Source: Pontixanthobacter aquaemixtae
GTDB taxonomy: Bacteria; Pseudomonadota; Alphaproteobacteria; Sphingomonadales; Sphingomonadaceae
Assembly (NCBI RefSeq): GCF_009827395.1
Contig: NZ_WTYX01000001.1
Coordinates: 212,001-276,000 of the forward strand
Length of the DNA: 64,000 bases
Direction: 5' to 3'
The position numbers and the translations under genes were made by a program. Every line of letters begins with the position of its first letter. Position 1 is the first letter of the stretch. This document shows, in pieces, positions 55,063-63,928 of the stretch. The notes below the pieces were generated by a model. The model made no database searches, was not told where the DNA came from, and was given only the letters and a program-made list of their open reading frames with translations.

Positions 55063-56274
55063 CTAGCCCAGATAGGGTGACTTCTGGTCGTCCGGGTGAT
55101 CGGTGGTCAGACGCAGGATCGTATAGCCGACAATCGCCGACAATATCGATCCGAGAAGGATGCCGATCTTGGCTTCTTCAATCAGCAATGCCTGCCCTTC
55201 GAAGGCGAGGCCGCTGATGAATAGCGACATCGTGAAGCCGATCCCGCACAGAATCGAAATGCCCCAGATTTCGGGCCAGCTGGCGCCGTCAGGGCGCTTT
55301 GCAAAGCCGATCTTGTCAGCGGCATAGATGGCCGCGAAAATGCCCACTTGCTTGCCCAGGAACAGGCCTGCGGCAATTGCCACCGGAAGCGGTGCCAATA
55401 TGCCTTCCATGCCCATCGCCTCCAGCGAAACACCGGCATTGGCGAAACCGAATACAGGAACAATCAGATAGGCGCTCCACGGGGCGAGGCTGTGTTCCAT
55501 TTTTTCGACCATCGTTTCATCATCTCGGCCGCGCATCGGGATGGTCAGCGCGGCGACAACACCGGCGATCGTCGCATGGACACCGGAGTTCAGCACGAAG
55601 TACCAAAGAACCAGCGCAAGCAGGATAAAGGGCCAGTAACTCGACACCTTCATCCGGTTGAGCGCATACATGACCCCGACTGTCACCAGAGACAGCACCA
55701 GCCACATCAGCTCGATATTGGCTGTGTAGAACACCGCGATAACCAGAACCGCACCGATATCGTCGACGATGGCGACGGTTAGCAGAAACAGCCGCAAGGA
55801 TGCCGGGGCGCGGCTACCCAACAGCCCAAGCACGCCCATGGCAAAGGCGATATCGGTTGCTGCCGGAATCGCCCAGCCGCGAACGAGCGAAGCGTCGCCA
55901 TCGATAAAGGCAAGATAGACAAGCGCCGGAATGGCCATGCCCGCAATTGCTGCGAGGATCGGCAAGCGTCTTTCCTCTGCACTGGAAAGCTGCCCTTCGA
56001 TCCATTCGCGTTTCACTTCCAGTCCGACGACGAAGAAGAAAATCGCCATCAGTCCGTCATTGATCCACAAATGCAGATCTTTGAGCTTGGCAATCGGGGT
56101 CCAGCTCAATGTGCCGTAAAACAAATCCCGATATTCGCCGGCGAAGGGGCTGTTGGCGGCAATGATCGCCGCGGCGGCAACCAGGATCAGCAATATACCC
56201 GCAGACGCATCGCTGACGAACAGCGCGCGGACAGGGGCAAAGACTAGACGAAGTGGTGATTTGTTTTCGGACAT
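55063..56274 (-). CDS. nhaA: Na+/H+ antiporter NhaA
   Basis: 403 aa inner-membrane antiporter for pH and salt homeostasis. The ATG at 56274 follows GGGGCGGG; upstream open codons are not used. Sensor and transport motifs present: FFVVGLEVKREWIEGQLS, PAATDIAFAMGVLG with the functional Asp pair, and KMEHSLAPWSAYLIVPVFGF. Divergent from the NfrB-like gene. Confidence 0.95.
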   Translation of the reverse strand: MSENKSPLRLVFAPVRALFVSDASAGILLILVAAAAIIAANSPFAGEYRDLFYGTLSWTPIAKLKDLHLWINDGLMAIFFFVVGLEVKREWIEGQLSSAEERRLPILAAIAGMAIPALVYLAFIDGDASLVRGWAIPAATDIAFAMGVLGLLGSRAPASLRLFLLTVAIVDDIGAVLVIAVFYTANIELMWLVLSLVTVGVMYALNRMKVSSYWPFILLALVLWYFVLNSGVHATIAGVVAALTIPMRGRDDETMVEKMEHSLAPWSAYLIVPVFGFANAGVSLEAMGMEGILAPLPVAIAAGLFLGKQVGIFAAIYAADKIGFAKRPDGASWPEIWGISILCGIGFTMSLFISGLAFEGQALLIEEAKIGILLGSILSAIVGYTILRLTTDHPDDQKSPYLG

Positions 56275-56377
56275 GATTACCCGCCCCATATTGGCAAATC
56301 ATTGCCCGTTGCAAGCGCTGCCTGCCTTCGATACGCTGTTTTGTGATGAGGACCTCGCTTTGGGGGGTCAAAATTCC

Positions 56378-57775
56378 ATGACATACTTTACCGCAGGGGA
56401 ATGGCTCGTGCTGATCCAGCAGGAGCTGTTGTTGTTCGCTGGCGTGTTTTTCCTGATCGGAATGATCGACGAAATGGCGATTGATCTGACGTGGGTCTGG
56501 TTGAAACTTACCGGCCGCAAGAAAACCCGATCCATCGGCCAGAATGTTGCGGGAACGACACCGCTACGCGGGAAGGCCGCCATATTCATTCCCGCCTGGC
56601 AAGAGGCGGCGGTGGTCGGCACCACGATCGCGCATATGCTGTCCGTTTGGAAGCAGGCACAGTTCAGCATTTATGTGGGGTGTTACCGCAATGATCCCGA
56701 GACGATGGATGCGATCACCCGGTCTGCCGGCGGTGATGCGCGGTTGCGACTGGTGCTACATGATCGGGCCGGGCCCAGCACCAAAGCCGACTGCCTCAAC
56801 CGGCTATTCGCCGCACTCGAAGAGGATGAAACCCGGCAAGGCTTCCGCGCGCGGATGATCGTGCTTCATGATGCGGAAGACATGGTCGATACCGCCGAGC
56901 TTGCCCTGCTTGACGAGGCGATGGACCAAGCCGAGCTGATCCAGTTGCCCGTCCTACCGGTCCCGATCGCCAAATCCCGGTGGATCTCGGGCCATTATTG
57001 CGAGGAATTTGCCGAGGCCCACGGCAAAACGATGATCGTTCGCGATGCGGTTCGTGCGGCTATGCCGCTGGCCGGTGTGGGCTGCGCGGTGGAACGTGAA
57101 ACGCTGGCCCGTCTTGCCCAAAGCAAGCGCCACAAGCGCCCGTTCTCCGCCGAATGCCTGACCGAAGATTACGAGTTGGGAATCGGAGTGGCGGAACTCG
57201 GCGCAAGGGTTAAGTTCATCCGGATGCGCGATGCAGATGGCAGATTGGTGGCAACGCGCGCCTGCTTTCCAGCAGAACTTGCCCAAGCTGTCCGGCAAAA
57301 AACCCGATGGGTGCACGGAATTGCCTTTCAAAGTTGGGACCGGCTTGGCTGGTCAGCGCGTCCGACCGAATTGTGGATGCGCCTGAGGGACCGCCGGGGC
57401 CCGCTGACCGCTCTGGTTTTGGCCGCAGCCTATCTGTTGCTGGTTCTTTCGACCATTGGCTGGGTGTTGGGCGAACTTGGCTATGGCGTCTCGTTCGAAC
57501 TCACGACCGGCCTGAAAATCATCCTGATCCTGAATGTCGTAAGCTTGGTGTGGCGCGCGGCGTGGCGTTTCGCATTTACATGGCGCGAATATGGCTGGCG
57601 CGAGGGGATACGGGCGGTCCTCAGAATGCCGGTCGCCAATATTATCGCGATCATGGCCGGACGCAGAGCTTTGGGGGCATATGTGCGCAGCCTGTTCGGG
57701 CAATTGCCGAGTTGGGATAAAACCGAGCACGTCGCCCATCCGGTCTTGATCCGCGCGCAAAGCGGTGCGGCGTGA
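56378..57775 (+). CDS. NfrB-like family 2 glycosyltransferase
   Basis: 465 aa. N-terminal helix (about 10-30), cytosolic GT2 domain with AIFIPAWQEAAVVGTTI, HDAEDMVD, TEDYELG and RQKTRWVHG (the Q/RxxRW of processive enzymes), then about four C-terminal helices. Resembles E. coli NfrB but lacks its C-terminal c-di-GMP-binding domain. Overlaps the next gene by 4 nt (GTGA). A strong GGGGGG ribosome site precedes the ATG. Confidence 0.88.
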   Translation: MTYFTAGEWLVLIQQELLLFAGVFFLIGMIDEMAIDLTWVWLKLTGRKKTRSIGQNVAGTTPLRGKAAIFIPAWQEAAVVGTTIAHMLSVWKQAQFSIYVGCYRNDPETMDAITRSAGGDARLRLVLHDRAGPSTKADCLNRLFAALEEDETRQGFRARMIVLHDAEDMVDTAELALLDEAMDQAELIQLPVLPVPIAKSRWISGHYCEEFAEAHGKTMIVRDAVRAAMPLAGVGCAVERETLARLAQSKRHKRPFSAECLTEDYELGIGVAELGARVKFIRMRDADGRLVATRACFPAELAQAVRQKTRWVHGIAFQSWDRLGWSARPTELWMRLRDRRGPLTALVLAAAYLLLVLSTIGWVLGELGYGVSFELTTGLKIILILNVVSLVWRAAWRFAFTWREYGWREGIRAVLRMPVANIIAIMAGRRALGAYVRSLFGQLPSWDKTEHVAHPVLIRAQSGAA

Positions 57776-58896
57776 GCAGGATTGCGGGCGCGAGCGCCAA
57801 ACGTCGCCGCGGACAGCCGATAGTGGTTCTGGCTGCACTGTTATTGCTTTGGGCAATCGGGCGCGCCGCTTTGTGGGAGTCGCCCTTTGCCGGTTCTTCG
57901 CCGATATTCGAACTTCCGGGCTACGTTGCGCCTGCACCGGCTGCACTGCCCCGAAGCGTTGAAGCAGCAACGCCGGATTGGCCAGCAGGCTCAAGAAGTC
58001 GCGAATATCCGACGTTCCACTCTGCGCAATCGGCTGATGTTTATGCGCTTGCGGATCTGTACCGCGCGGGAGTGAACATTAGTTTGCGTGAGCGCGAAAA
58101 GGATACTGCACTGCAGGCCATGCCGAAATCTTTGCGCTATCCCGCCACGATACCCAATGAACGGTCGAGGCCGTCTCGACCGGGAAGCGAATTTGTGCAG
58201 CATCCCCCTGTCCTGACCGGTGCCGATCAACGCCAAACGGCAAAGCGTTGGTCGCTCGATAGCTGGCTATTTATCAGGCAAGGCGGGCAGCGCGATGTGA
58301 CGATTGGCCCAGCGCCAGCAACCTATGGCGCCAGTCAAGCAGGCGCGGTGCTACGCTATCGGCTGGCGCCGCATAGCGGGAACAGGCCGGCCGTGTATCT
58401 TCGCGTCAACAGCCCCTTGGCACAGACCGCTGAAGCCGAAATCGCTTCGGGACTTGCGGCGCGGCCAATCGCGAGCCTCCCGCTTGCAGCGCATGGCGAA
58501 GTACGCGTGAGCCGGCCAAATGGGAAGGTGAGGGCGCGACCTGCCGCATTTGTCGTCACCGAGCTTCCCCGTGTCAGATTGCCGCTCCAGAGCCGGCTCG
58601 AAGCCTATGCGCAGGCAGGATATGTCGGCGGTGATTTCGCGACAGGGTTTGTCGATGGACATTTGCGGCTCGATCGCGAAGCTGTGGCATTCGATCTCGG
58701 GTCACTTCGCCTTGGCGGCGGTGTCTGGGGCGGGGCGCAGAAAGGCGCCGCGCGGCTCGATGCGGGGCCGACCGCAAGCCTCGATATCAAGATCGGTGAA
58801 ACGCCCGCGCGCATATCGATGGACTATCGCCACCGTCTTACTGGTGACGCAGAGCCACAGTCCGGGGTCGCAATTACAATTTCGTCGGGTTTCTAG
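57772..58896 (+). CDS. Hypothetical outer-membrane partner of the NfrB-like enzyme
   Basis: 374 aa, GTG start overlapping the upstream stop (GTGA). A basic N-terminus and one hydrophobic segment (about 16-33, PIVVLAALLLLWAIG) act as signal or anchor; residues 60-150 are Pro/Arg-rich and probably disordered; residues about 170-374 have strongly alternating strands (VYLRVNSPLAQTAEAEIAS, ARISMDYRHRLTG) ending SSGF, like a barrel. It resembles NfrA only in position, not in recognised sequence. Confidence 0.7.
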   Translation: MSRIAGASAKRRRGQPIVVLAALLLLWAIGRAALWESPFAGSSPIFELPGYVAPAPAALPRSVEAATPDWPAGSRSREYPTFHSAQSADVYALADLYRAGVNISLREREKDTALQAMPKSLRYPATIPNERSRPSRPGSEFVQHPPVLTGADQRQTAKRWSLDSWLFIRQGGQRDVTIGPAPATYGASQAGAVLRYRLAPHSGNRPAVYLRVNSPLAQTAEAEIASGLAARPIASLPLAAHGEVRVSRPNGKVRARPAAFVVTELPRVRLPLQSRLEAYAQAGYVGGDFATGFVDGHLRLDREAVAFDLGSLRLGGGVWGGAQKGAARLDAGPTASLDIKIGETPARISMDYRHRLTGDAEPQSGVAITISSGF

Positions 58897-58942
58897 GCTC
58901 CACCATCTTTAATCGGCGGCCCGCGTGGTTTAGGGCGATGGC

Positions 58943-59857
58943 ATGGACCTCTACCTTCCCATCGCAAACCTTTCGGTCAACGGGTTGTTTATCGTCGGGT
59001 TGGGTTTGCTGACGGGTGTTTTGTCCGGCCTGTTCGGTGTGGGCGGAGGTTTCCTCACCACACCGCTGCTGATCTTTTACGGGGTTCCGCCAACGGTTGC
59101 TGCGGCGTCGGCATCGACGCAGGTGACGGGGGCCAGTGTTTCGGGCGTGCTCGCGCAAAGCAAGCGCAAGGGCGTTGATTACAAATTGGGCGGCGTGACG
59201 GTAGTCGGCGGGATATTTGGTGCAGCGATCGGGGCGATCCTGTTCCGCTTCCTTCAGGCGGTCGGGCAAATCGATGTGGTGATTAACATCCTCTACGTGC
59301 TCATGCTCGGCGCGATCGGGTCGCTCATGGCCAAAGAAGCTTTCCAATCGATCAGGCCATCGGAAAAAGCGGTCGAGAAGAAAGTGGCCAAGCGGCGGCA
59401 TCACCCGCTTGTCACGGCACTGCCGCTGCGATGGCGCTTCTACGGGTCCGGTCTGTATATTTCGCCCTTCGCGCCATTGATACTCGGGGTTGTGGTCGGG
59501 ATTTTGACCATGCTGATGGGGGTCGGCGGCGGTTTTATCATGGTTCCCGCGATGCTCTACATCCTCGGAATGAGCGCCGGTGTTGTCGTCGGGACATCTT
59601 TGTTCAACATCCTGTTTGTGACCATGGCAACAACGATGATGCATGCGCTAACGACGCAGGCGGTTGATATCGTGCTTGCGGCCTTCCTCTTGATCGGTTC
59701 GGTAACCGGCGCGCAAATGGGCACCCAGATCGCGCAAAGGGTGAAGGCCGAGTGGCTGCGGCTTGCGCTGGCGGCGATCGTGCTGATTGTTGCCGCCGTC
59801 ATGCTGTTCGGGCTGGGAGTCCAGCCGAACGAGATTTACACGGTGACGGTGCAATGA
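58943..59857 (+). CDS. TauE/SafE (TSUP) family sulfite exporter-like protein
   Basis: 304 aa, about eight transmembrane helices in two repeats, each opening GVLSGLFGVGGGF / GILTMLMGVGGGF, the TSUP hallmark. Exports sulfite or a small organosulfur anion, substrate not determinable. Its stop overlaps the next start by 4 nt (ATGA). Confidence 0.9.
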   Translation: MDLYLPIANLSVNGLFIVGLGLLTGVLSGLFGVGGGFLTTPLLIFYGVPPTVAAASASTQVTGASVSGVLAQSKRKGVDYKLGGVTVVGGIFGAAIGAILFRFLQAVGQIDVVINILYVLMLGAIGSLMAKEAFQSIRPSEKAVEKKVAKRRHHPLVTALPLRWRFYGSGLYISPFAPLILGVVVGILTMLMGVGGGFIMVPAMLYILGMSAGVVVGTSLFNILFVTMATTMMHALTTQAVDIVLAAFLLIGSVTGAQMGTQIAQRVKAEWLRLALAAIVLIVAAVMLFGLGVQPNEIYTVTVQ

Positions 59858-60609
59858 AGCGTCTGCTGTTTCTTGCCCTGTGTTTCTTTGGCCTGACTGC
59901 ACAGGCAGATCCGATTCTCGTGCCCGAAGTCTCGCAACATGAAGTGCAGGTCCGACAAGGCTTCACCGGTACAGAGCTGCTCTTGTTCGGGGCGATCCTT
60001 GATCCGACGGGTGCCCGGGCGGGCCAAGACTATGACATCGTCGTCGTGCTCAAAGGCCCGACCCAGCCAATCGTTCTGCGCGAGAAGGACCGCATCGCGG
60101 GCATCTGGATGAATGCCGACAGCAGCGCTTTTCAATCGGCGCCATCCTTCTTCGCCGTCGCTTCTTCTGCGCGGGTGCTCGACATTGTCGATGAACGGAC
60201 CGCGGCGATTTACGAGCTTGGTCTGGATTTCATCCAGCTCTCGCCAAGCGGGACCATCGATCCTGACGAGCAAGCGCGTTTGACGGCCGGCTTGGTCGAT
60301 TTGCGCAGCAGGCAAGGCCTCTACAAGGAAGTTGTCGAGGGTGTGCAGATCAGCGAACAGGTTCTGTATCAGGCGAGGATATCGCTGCCTTCCAACGTGC
60401 AAACGGGCGTCTATACCGCCGAAACATTCGCGATTGCGAAAGGGCGGGTGATCGATTCCGCGATTGCTGAAGTCGAAGTGAAAAAGGTGGGTTTCGAACG
60501 CTTTATCGAGATATTTTCGCAGCGTTATGCCTTTTGGTACGGCTTGCTCGCGGTTTCTCTTTCGATCTTTATGGGCTGGGTCGCGGGCCGGCTTTTTGCC
60601 CTGATCTAG
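59854..60609 (+). CDS. TIGR02186 family membrane protein
   Basis: 251 aa. Signal peptide (MKRLLFLALCFFGLTAQA), a periplasmic domain with VPEVSQHEVQVRQGFTGTEL, and a C-terminal anchor (YAFWYGLLAVSLSIFMGWVA). This family usually sits next to a TSUP transporter, as here, with a 4-nt overlap. Function unknown. Confidence 0.85.
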   Translation: MKRLLFLALCFFGLTAQADPILVPEVSQHEVQVRQGFTGTELLLFGAILDPTGARAGQDYDIVVVLKGPTQPIVLREKDRIAGIWMNADSSAFQSAPSFFAVASSARVLDIVDERTAAIYELGLDFIQLSPSGTIDPDEQARLTAGLVDLRSRQGLYKEVVEGVQISEQVLYQARISLPSNVQTGVYTAETFAIAKGRVIDSAIAEVEVKKVGFERFIEIFSQRYAFWYGLLAVSLSIFMGWVAGRLFALI

Positions 60610-60705
60610 CGAAATTATACGGCGATCTGCGCCGCAAAGTTGACGCGAAATTAACCCTTTGTCGCGTAACGCAATTCCGACCAAAATCAGGAATTGGGCG
60701 CGATC

Positions 60706-62535
60706 ATGGGTGATATGAGCAATCGGAACTTTCAACAGGGGCAAGCTGCGGGGCACGCAGAAGGGCATGCTCAGGGCCATGCTGCGCAAGCTGCGCCCGG
60801 CCAAGCAGCGCCCGGCCAAGCAGCGCCCGTGAGGCAGGCTCCGGCCCAACCCGCACCTGCACCCGCTGCCGCACCGGCTGCTGCCGCGGCGCCCGCCGCT
60901 CAGGCCAAAGCTCCGCAAGCAGCCCCTTCCAACAATTCGACCCAGCCAATTGGGGTAGTCCTCGAGATTGCCGGTTCGGGATCGCAAATCGCGCTCGATC
61001 TGGAGCGGCTCAACCAATGTATGGCCGACCAGGATCCCTCGATTGCGCTTGCCGGTCAGGTTGGTAGCCAAATCAAGATTCGCGTCGGCAGCAGCTGGCT
61101 TCTCGCCAATGTCCGCAACCAGAAACAGGACCGCCGTACCGGCGGCGGGATCATCGCCAATATCGACTTTCTTGGCGAAGGCAGTGAAGAGAAGCTGACG
61201 GGCAAGATTCATGGCTTCCGCCGCGGTGTTACCCGCTACCCCGTGCCAGGCGCCTTGATCTATCCGGCGACCACTGCCGATCTCAAACAGATTTACGCCA
61301 GCGATGGCCGCGCCAACATCCAGATCGGCACGGTCTACCCCACCAAGGATATCCGCGCAGGCATGTATATCGATGCGATGCTGGGCAAGCACTTCGCGCT
61401 GCTCGGTTCGACCGGTACCGGTAAATCGACTAGCGCGGCGCTGATTCTCCACCGGATTTGCGAGGCCGCCCCGGATGGCCATATCGTGATGATCGACCCG
61501 CACGGCGAATACTCGGCGGCGTTCAAGACCAATGGCGAAATCCTCGACGTATCCAATCTGAACTTGCCCTACTGGCTGCTCAATTTCGAGGAGCATTGCG
61601 AAGTTCTGCTGACATCGGATGGCAATGAACGGCAAGTTGATGCAGACATTCTCGCGCGCTGCCTGCTCAGGGCCCGCTCGAAGAACCGCCTTGCGGAATC
61701 GCTTGGCAAGATCACCGTGGATTCGCCCATTCCCTATCTTTTGTCGGACCTTTCCAACGAGATCCAGAACGAGATGGGCAAGCTCGACAAGGCAACATCT
61801 TCGGCTCCGTTCATGCGGATCAAGAACAAGCTTGAAGAGCTGAAAAGCGATCCGCGCTACCAATTCATGTTCTCCGGCATGCTGGTGGGCGACACGATGG
61901 CAGAGTTCATTTCCAAAGTGTTCCGCATGCCCGGCGATGGCCGGCCGATCTCGATTATCGACGTTTCGGGCGTTCCATCGGATATCACATCCACCGTTGT
62001 TGCGGTGCTGAGCCGCCTGGTGTTCGACTTTGCAATCTGGGGCCGCGACGAGAAGACGCGCCCGATCCTTCTCGTCTGCGAGGAGGCTCACCGCTATGTT
62101 CCGAACGAGGCGAATGCTGATGGTTCGTCGGTCGGTAATATCCTTGGCCGGATTGCCAAAGAGGGCCGGAAATACGGAATCTCGTTGGGCCTGATTACCC
62201 AGCGCCCGTCAGACCTTGCCGAAGGCGTGTTGTCGCAATGCGGCACGATCATTTCGATGCGCCTCAACAACGATCGCGACCAGGCCTTTGTGAAAGCCGC
62301 CATGCCCGAAGGCGCGCGCGGCTTCCTCGATTCAATCCCCGCGCTCCGCAACCGCGAATGCATCATCTGCGGCGAGGGTGTGGCCATTCCGATCCGCGTC
62401 AGCTTCGACAATCTCGAAGAGATCAAGCGCCCTGCTTCGGAAGATCCGAGCTTCGTCGATCTGTGGAACGGTACCGGCGGCGAGGAAGAAGCGGTTCATC
62501 GCACTGTGCAGAGATGGCGTTCCCAAGGGGTTTGA
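60706..62535 (+). CDS. HerA-like (DUF87) ATPase with low-complexity N-terminus
   Basis: 609 aa from the ATG at 60706; a TTG four codons upstream and an ATG three codons downstream are alternatives. Residues 1-80 are His/Gly/Ala/Pro-rich with a HAEGHAQGHAAQ and an AAPGQAAPGQ repeat. An OB/barrel-like region follows (about 83-180), then the HerA/FtsK-type ATPase with Walker A GSTGTGKST (234-242), Walker B VCEEAHRY and RLNNDRDQ. HerA normally works with NurA in DNA end resection, but no nurA is nearby. Structured element B follows. Confidence 0.9.
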   Translation: MGDMSNRNFQQGQAAGHAEGHAQGHAAQAAPGQAAPGQAAPVRQAPAQPAPAPAAAPAAAAAPAAQAKAPQAAPSNNSTQPIGVVLEIAGSGSQIALDLERLNQCMADQDPSIALAGQVGSQIKIRVGSSWLLANVRNQKQDRRTGGGIIANIDFLGEGSEEKLTGKIHGFRRGVTRYPVPGALIYPATTADLKQIYASDGRANIQIGTVYPTKDIRAGMYIDAMLGKHFALLGSTGTGKSTSAALILHRICEAAPDGHIVMIDPHGEYSAAFKTNGEILDVSNLNLPYWLLNFEEHCEVLLTSDGNERQVDADILARCLLRARSKNRLAESLGKITVDSPIPYLLSDLSNEIQNEMGKLDKATSSAPFMRIKNKLEELKSDPRYQFMFSGMLVGDTMAEFISKVFRMPGDGRPISIIDVSGVPSDITSTVVAVLSRLVFDFAIWGRDEKTRPILLVCEEAHRYVPNEANADGSSVGNILGRIAKEGRKYGISLGLITQRPSDLAEGVLSQCGTIISMRLNNDRDQAFVKAAMPEGARGFLDSIPALRNRECIICGEGVAIPIRVSFDNLEEIKRPASEDPSFVDLWNGTGGEEEAVHRTVQRWRSQGV

Positions 62536-62545
62536 TTTGCTGAGT

Positions 62546-62783
62546 CCCTCAGTCGCCGGGCGGAATGCCTCCGCATTCCTTGGCTACGCCTAACGGCGAC
62601 GCGCGGTCGCGCTTGCGGTCCGTCCGTCGGCGGACCGGTCCATTCCCAGCCATCAACATCAGGTCTGAACCTTGGTCGCGGCAGCCATAGGGCCAAGCGG
62701 CCCGCCCGCAGCGAAGCGACCGTCAGGGAGCGGAAGCGAGGAAAGCCAAGCGAGCCGGATGGCTCGCGCCCGGCGACTGAGGG
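62546..62783 (-). repeat. Structured intergenic element, copy B
   Basis: 238 bp with perfect 17-bp terminal inverted repeats (CCCTCAGTCGCCGGGCG). Each end continues into a 7-bp hairpin with loop NTCC (left: GGAATGC-CTCC-GCATTCC; right, minus strand: GCGAGCC-ATCC-GGCTCGC) and CTTGGCT. Homologous, in inverse orientation, to element A at 31.2 kb. It fills the gap between the convergent HerA-like and queE genes. No ORF. Confidence 0.9.
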
Positions 62784-62794
62784 CTTCAAACAAT

Positions 62795-63532
62795 TCACGT
62801 TCCGCGCGTATCACCGAACAGATGGATATGCAGCCGGTCTGACATGCGCAGACCATGTTCGAGACACACCTCTATCAGCCATTTTTCGCGAGTCCGCAGC
62901 GTTTCGCTGTCGGTACCTTCCGGCATCAGGAACAGACGCTTTTTGGGCAAGCCATGCGCGCGGACTAGTTCGGCGGCCTCGGCCACGTCAGCCTGTGACG
63001 CGACGACAAATTTGAAAAAGGCCCGTTCGTCGAGCGAATAGCTGCGCAGCCGCTCTGCGATCAGCGCCAGTTCTGCCGGATTGCCGCTATGCGCCAGTTT
63101 GGGGCTGACATTATACTGGTCCACGCGGATATCGAGCCGCGGCGGGGCGGTGGTGGTGCCGTTGGTTTCGACCTCAACAAGCAAATCGGGCAGTGCTTCG
63201 AGCAGCTCGGCGAGCGGCCCCGCTTGCAACAATGGCTCTCCGCCGGTGATGATCAGCCGACCTTGGCCAAGCTGCATTATCCGCTCCGCCACATCGGCCA
63301 CATCAAGCGTGATCTGGTTGGCCTTGCGCTCGAACGTTTCACCGTCACGATGCGGGCGTTCGTCCCCTGCAAAGTGCCAAGTATAGGCCGTGTCGCACCA
63401 CACGCAGGCGAGGTTGCAGCGCGAAAGGCGTATGAAGGTGCAGGGCGTACCCGCGCTCGGCCCTTCGCCCTGAACCGAGGCGAAAATCTCCGGCTCACCG
63501 GGCGCTTGCGTGGCGAGGATTAGCTTGGCCAT
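62795..63532 (-). CDS. queE: 7-carboxy-7-deazaguanine synthase
   Basis: Radical SAM enzyme of queuosine biosynthesis. 245 aa from the ATG at 63532 (MAKLILATQAPGEPEIFASV). Radical SAM cysteines C39, C43 and C46 (CNLACVWC), SVQGEGPSAG and TGGEPLLQ are present. The frame is open for 18 more codons upstream, but they overlap the tandem 9-mer repeat and are not typical of the family. Confidence 0.93.
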   Translation of the reverse strand: MAKLILATQAPGEPEIFASVQGEGPSAGTPCTFIRLSRCNLACVWCDTAYTWHFAGDERPHRDGETFERKANQITLDVADVAERIMQLGQGRLIITGGEPLLQAGPLAELLEALPDLLVEVETNGTTTAPPRLDIRVDQYNVSPKLAHSGNPAELALIAERLRSYSLDERAFFKFVVASQADVAEAAELVRAHGLPKKRLFLMPEGTDSETLRTREKWLIEVCLEHGLRMSDRLHIHLFGDTRGT

Positions 63533-63568
63533 GACACACCGGCTCGGTTGGTCGCTGCTGAAGAACAG

Positions 63569-63586
63569 ATGGACCGCATGGACCAC
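63569..63586 (-). repeat. Tandem 9-mer GTGGTCCAT x2 (copy 3 of 3)
   Basis: On the minus strand, AACAGTGGTCCATGCGGTCCAT, with the second repeat reading GCGGTCCAT. Same flanking ACA as the copy upstream of chpT. It is about 40 nt upstream of the queE ATG. Confidence 0.75.
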
Positions 63587-63728
63587 TGTTCAAACGCTAA
63601 AATCGCTTCGATCACAGACGCACCTTTTGATCGGCTGAATCGATCAACGCGGTTGCGGCTCGTGAGTGAAATCTGGTTCATGCCGCCTCTTTGCCTCAAA
63701 ACTGATAAGTAGGACAATCCTATCATAG

Positions 63729-63868
63729 CGCCCCTCTTCTTTAGAGGAGGGGCAGCGAGACTTGGCGAACCGCAGGTGAGCCTAGTCGCAGCGGGGTGGT
63801 ATCTGGGCGCGAACGACGCCGGCGCACCACCACCCCCAAACCCCCTCCTCTGAAGAAGAGGGGGCTTT
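63729..63868. repeat. Multi-hairpin intergenic repeat (CCCCTCTTCT type)
   Basis: Two flanking hairpins, GCCCCTCTTCT-TTAG-AGGAGGGGC (63730-63753) and CCCCCTCCTCTGAAGAAGAG-like (63841-63864), with a central GGGGTGG ... CCACCCCC stem holding GGGCGCGAACGACGCCGGCGC. Elements of this layout are frequent in sphingomonad genomes (from memory). No ORF in it. Confidence 0.75.
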
Positions 63869-63907
63869 ATAGTCTCTACGCAACGCTGCGCAGCAGCCCA
63901 ATCACAA

Positions 63908-63927
63908 CCTCCCCGTTTCGGGGAGGA
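63908..63927. repeat. Short hairpin next to the last gene
   Basis: CCTCCCCG-TTT-CGGGGAGG perfect stem just past the stop of the partial minus-strand gene. It could be a terminator for that gene, but no T-run follows on the minus strand. Confidence 0.4.
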
Positions 63928-63928
63928 T

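Noticed and set aside
59836-62091. 751-codon open frame on the minus strand opposite the HerA-like gene
   Set aside because: It is antisense to a clear HerA-family coding sequence, has Arg/Gly/Cys-rich low-information composition and no recognisable domain; a by-product of high GC codon bias.
60706-62535. HerA-based phage defence system
   Set aside because: The ATPase is present, but no nuclease, Sir2, DUF4297 or other effector gene is adjacent; flanks are ordinary.
63533-63586. N-terminal extension of queE
   Set aside because: Its first codons are the tandem 9-mer repeat; family proteins start at the MAKLILATQ methionine.
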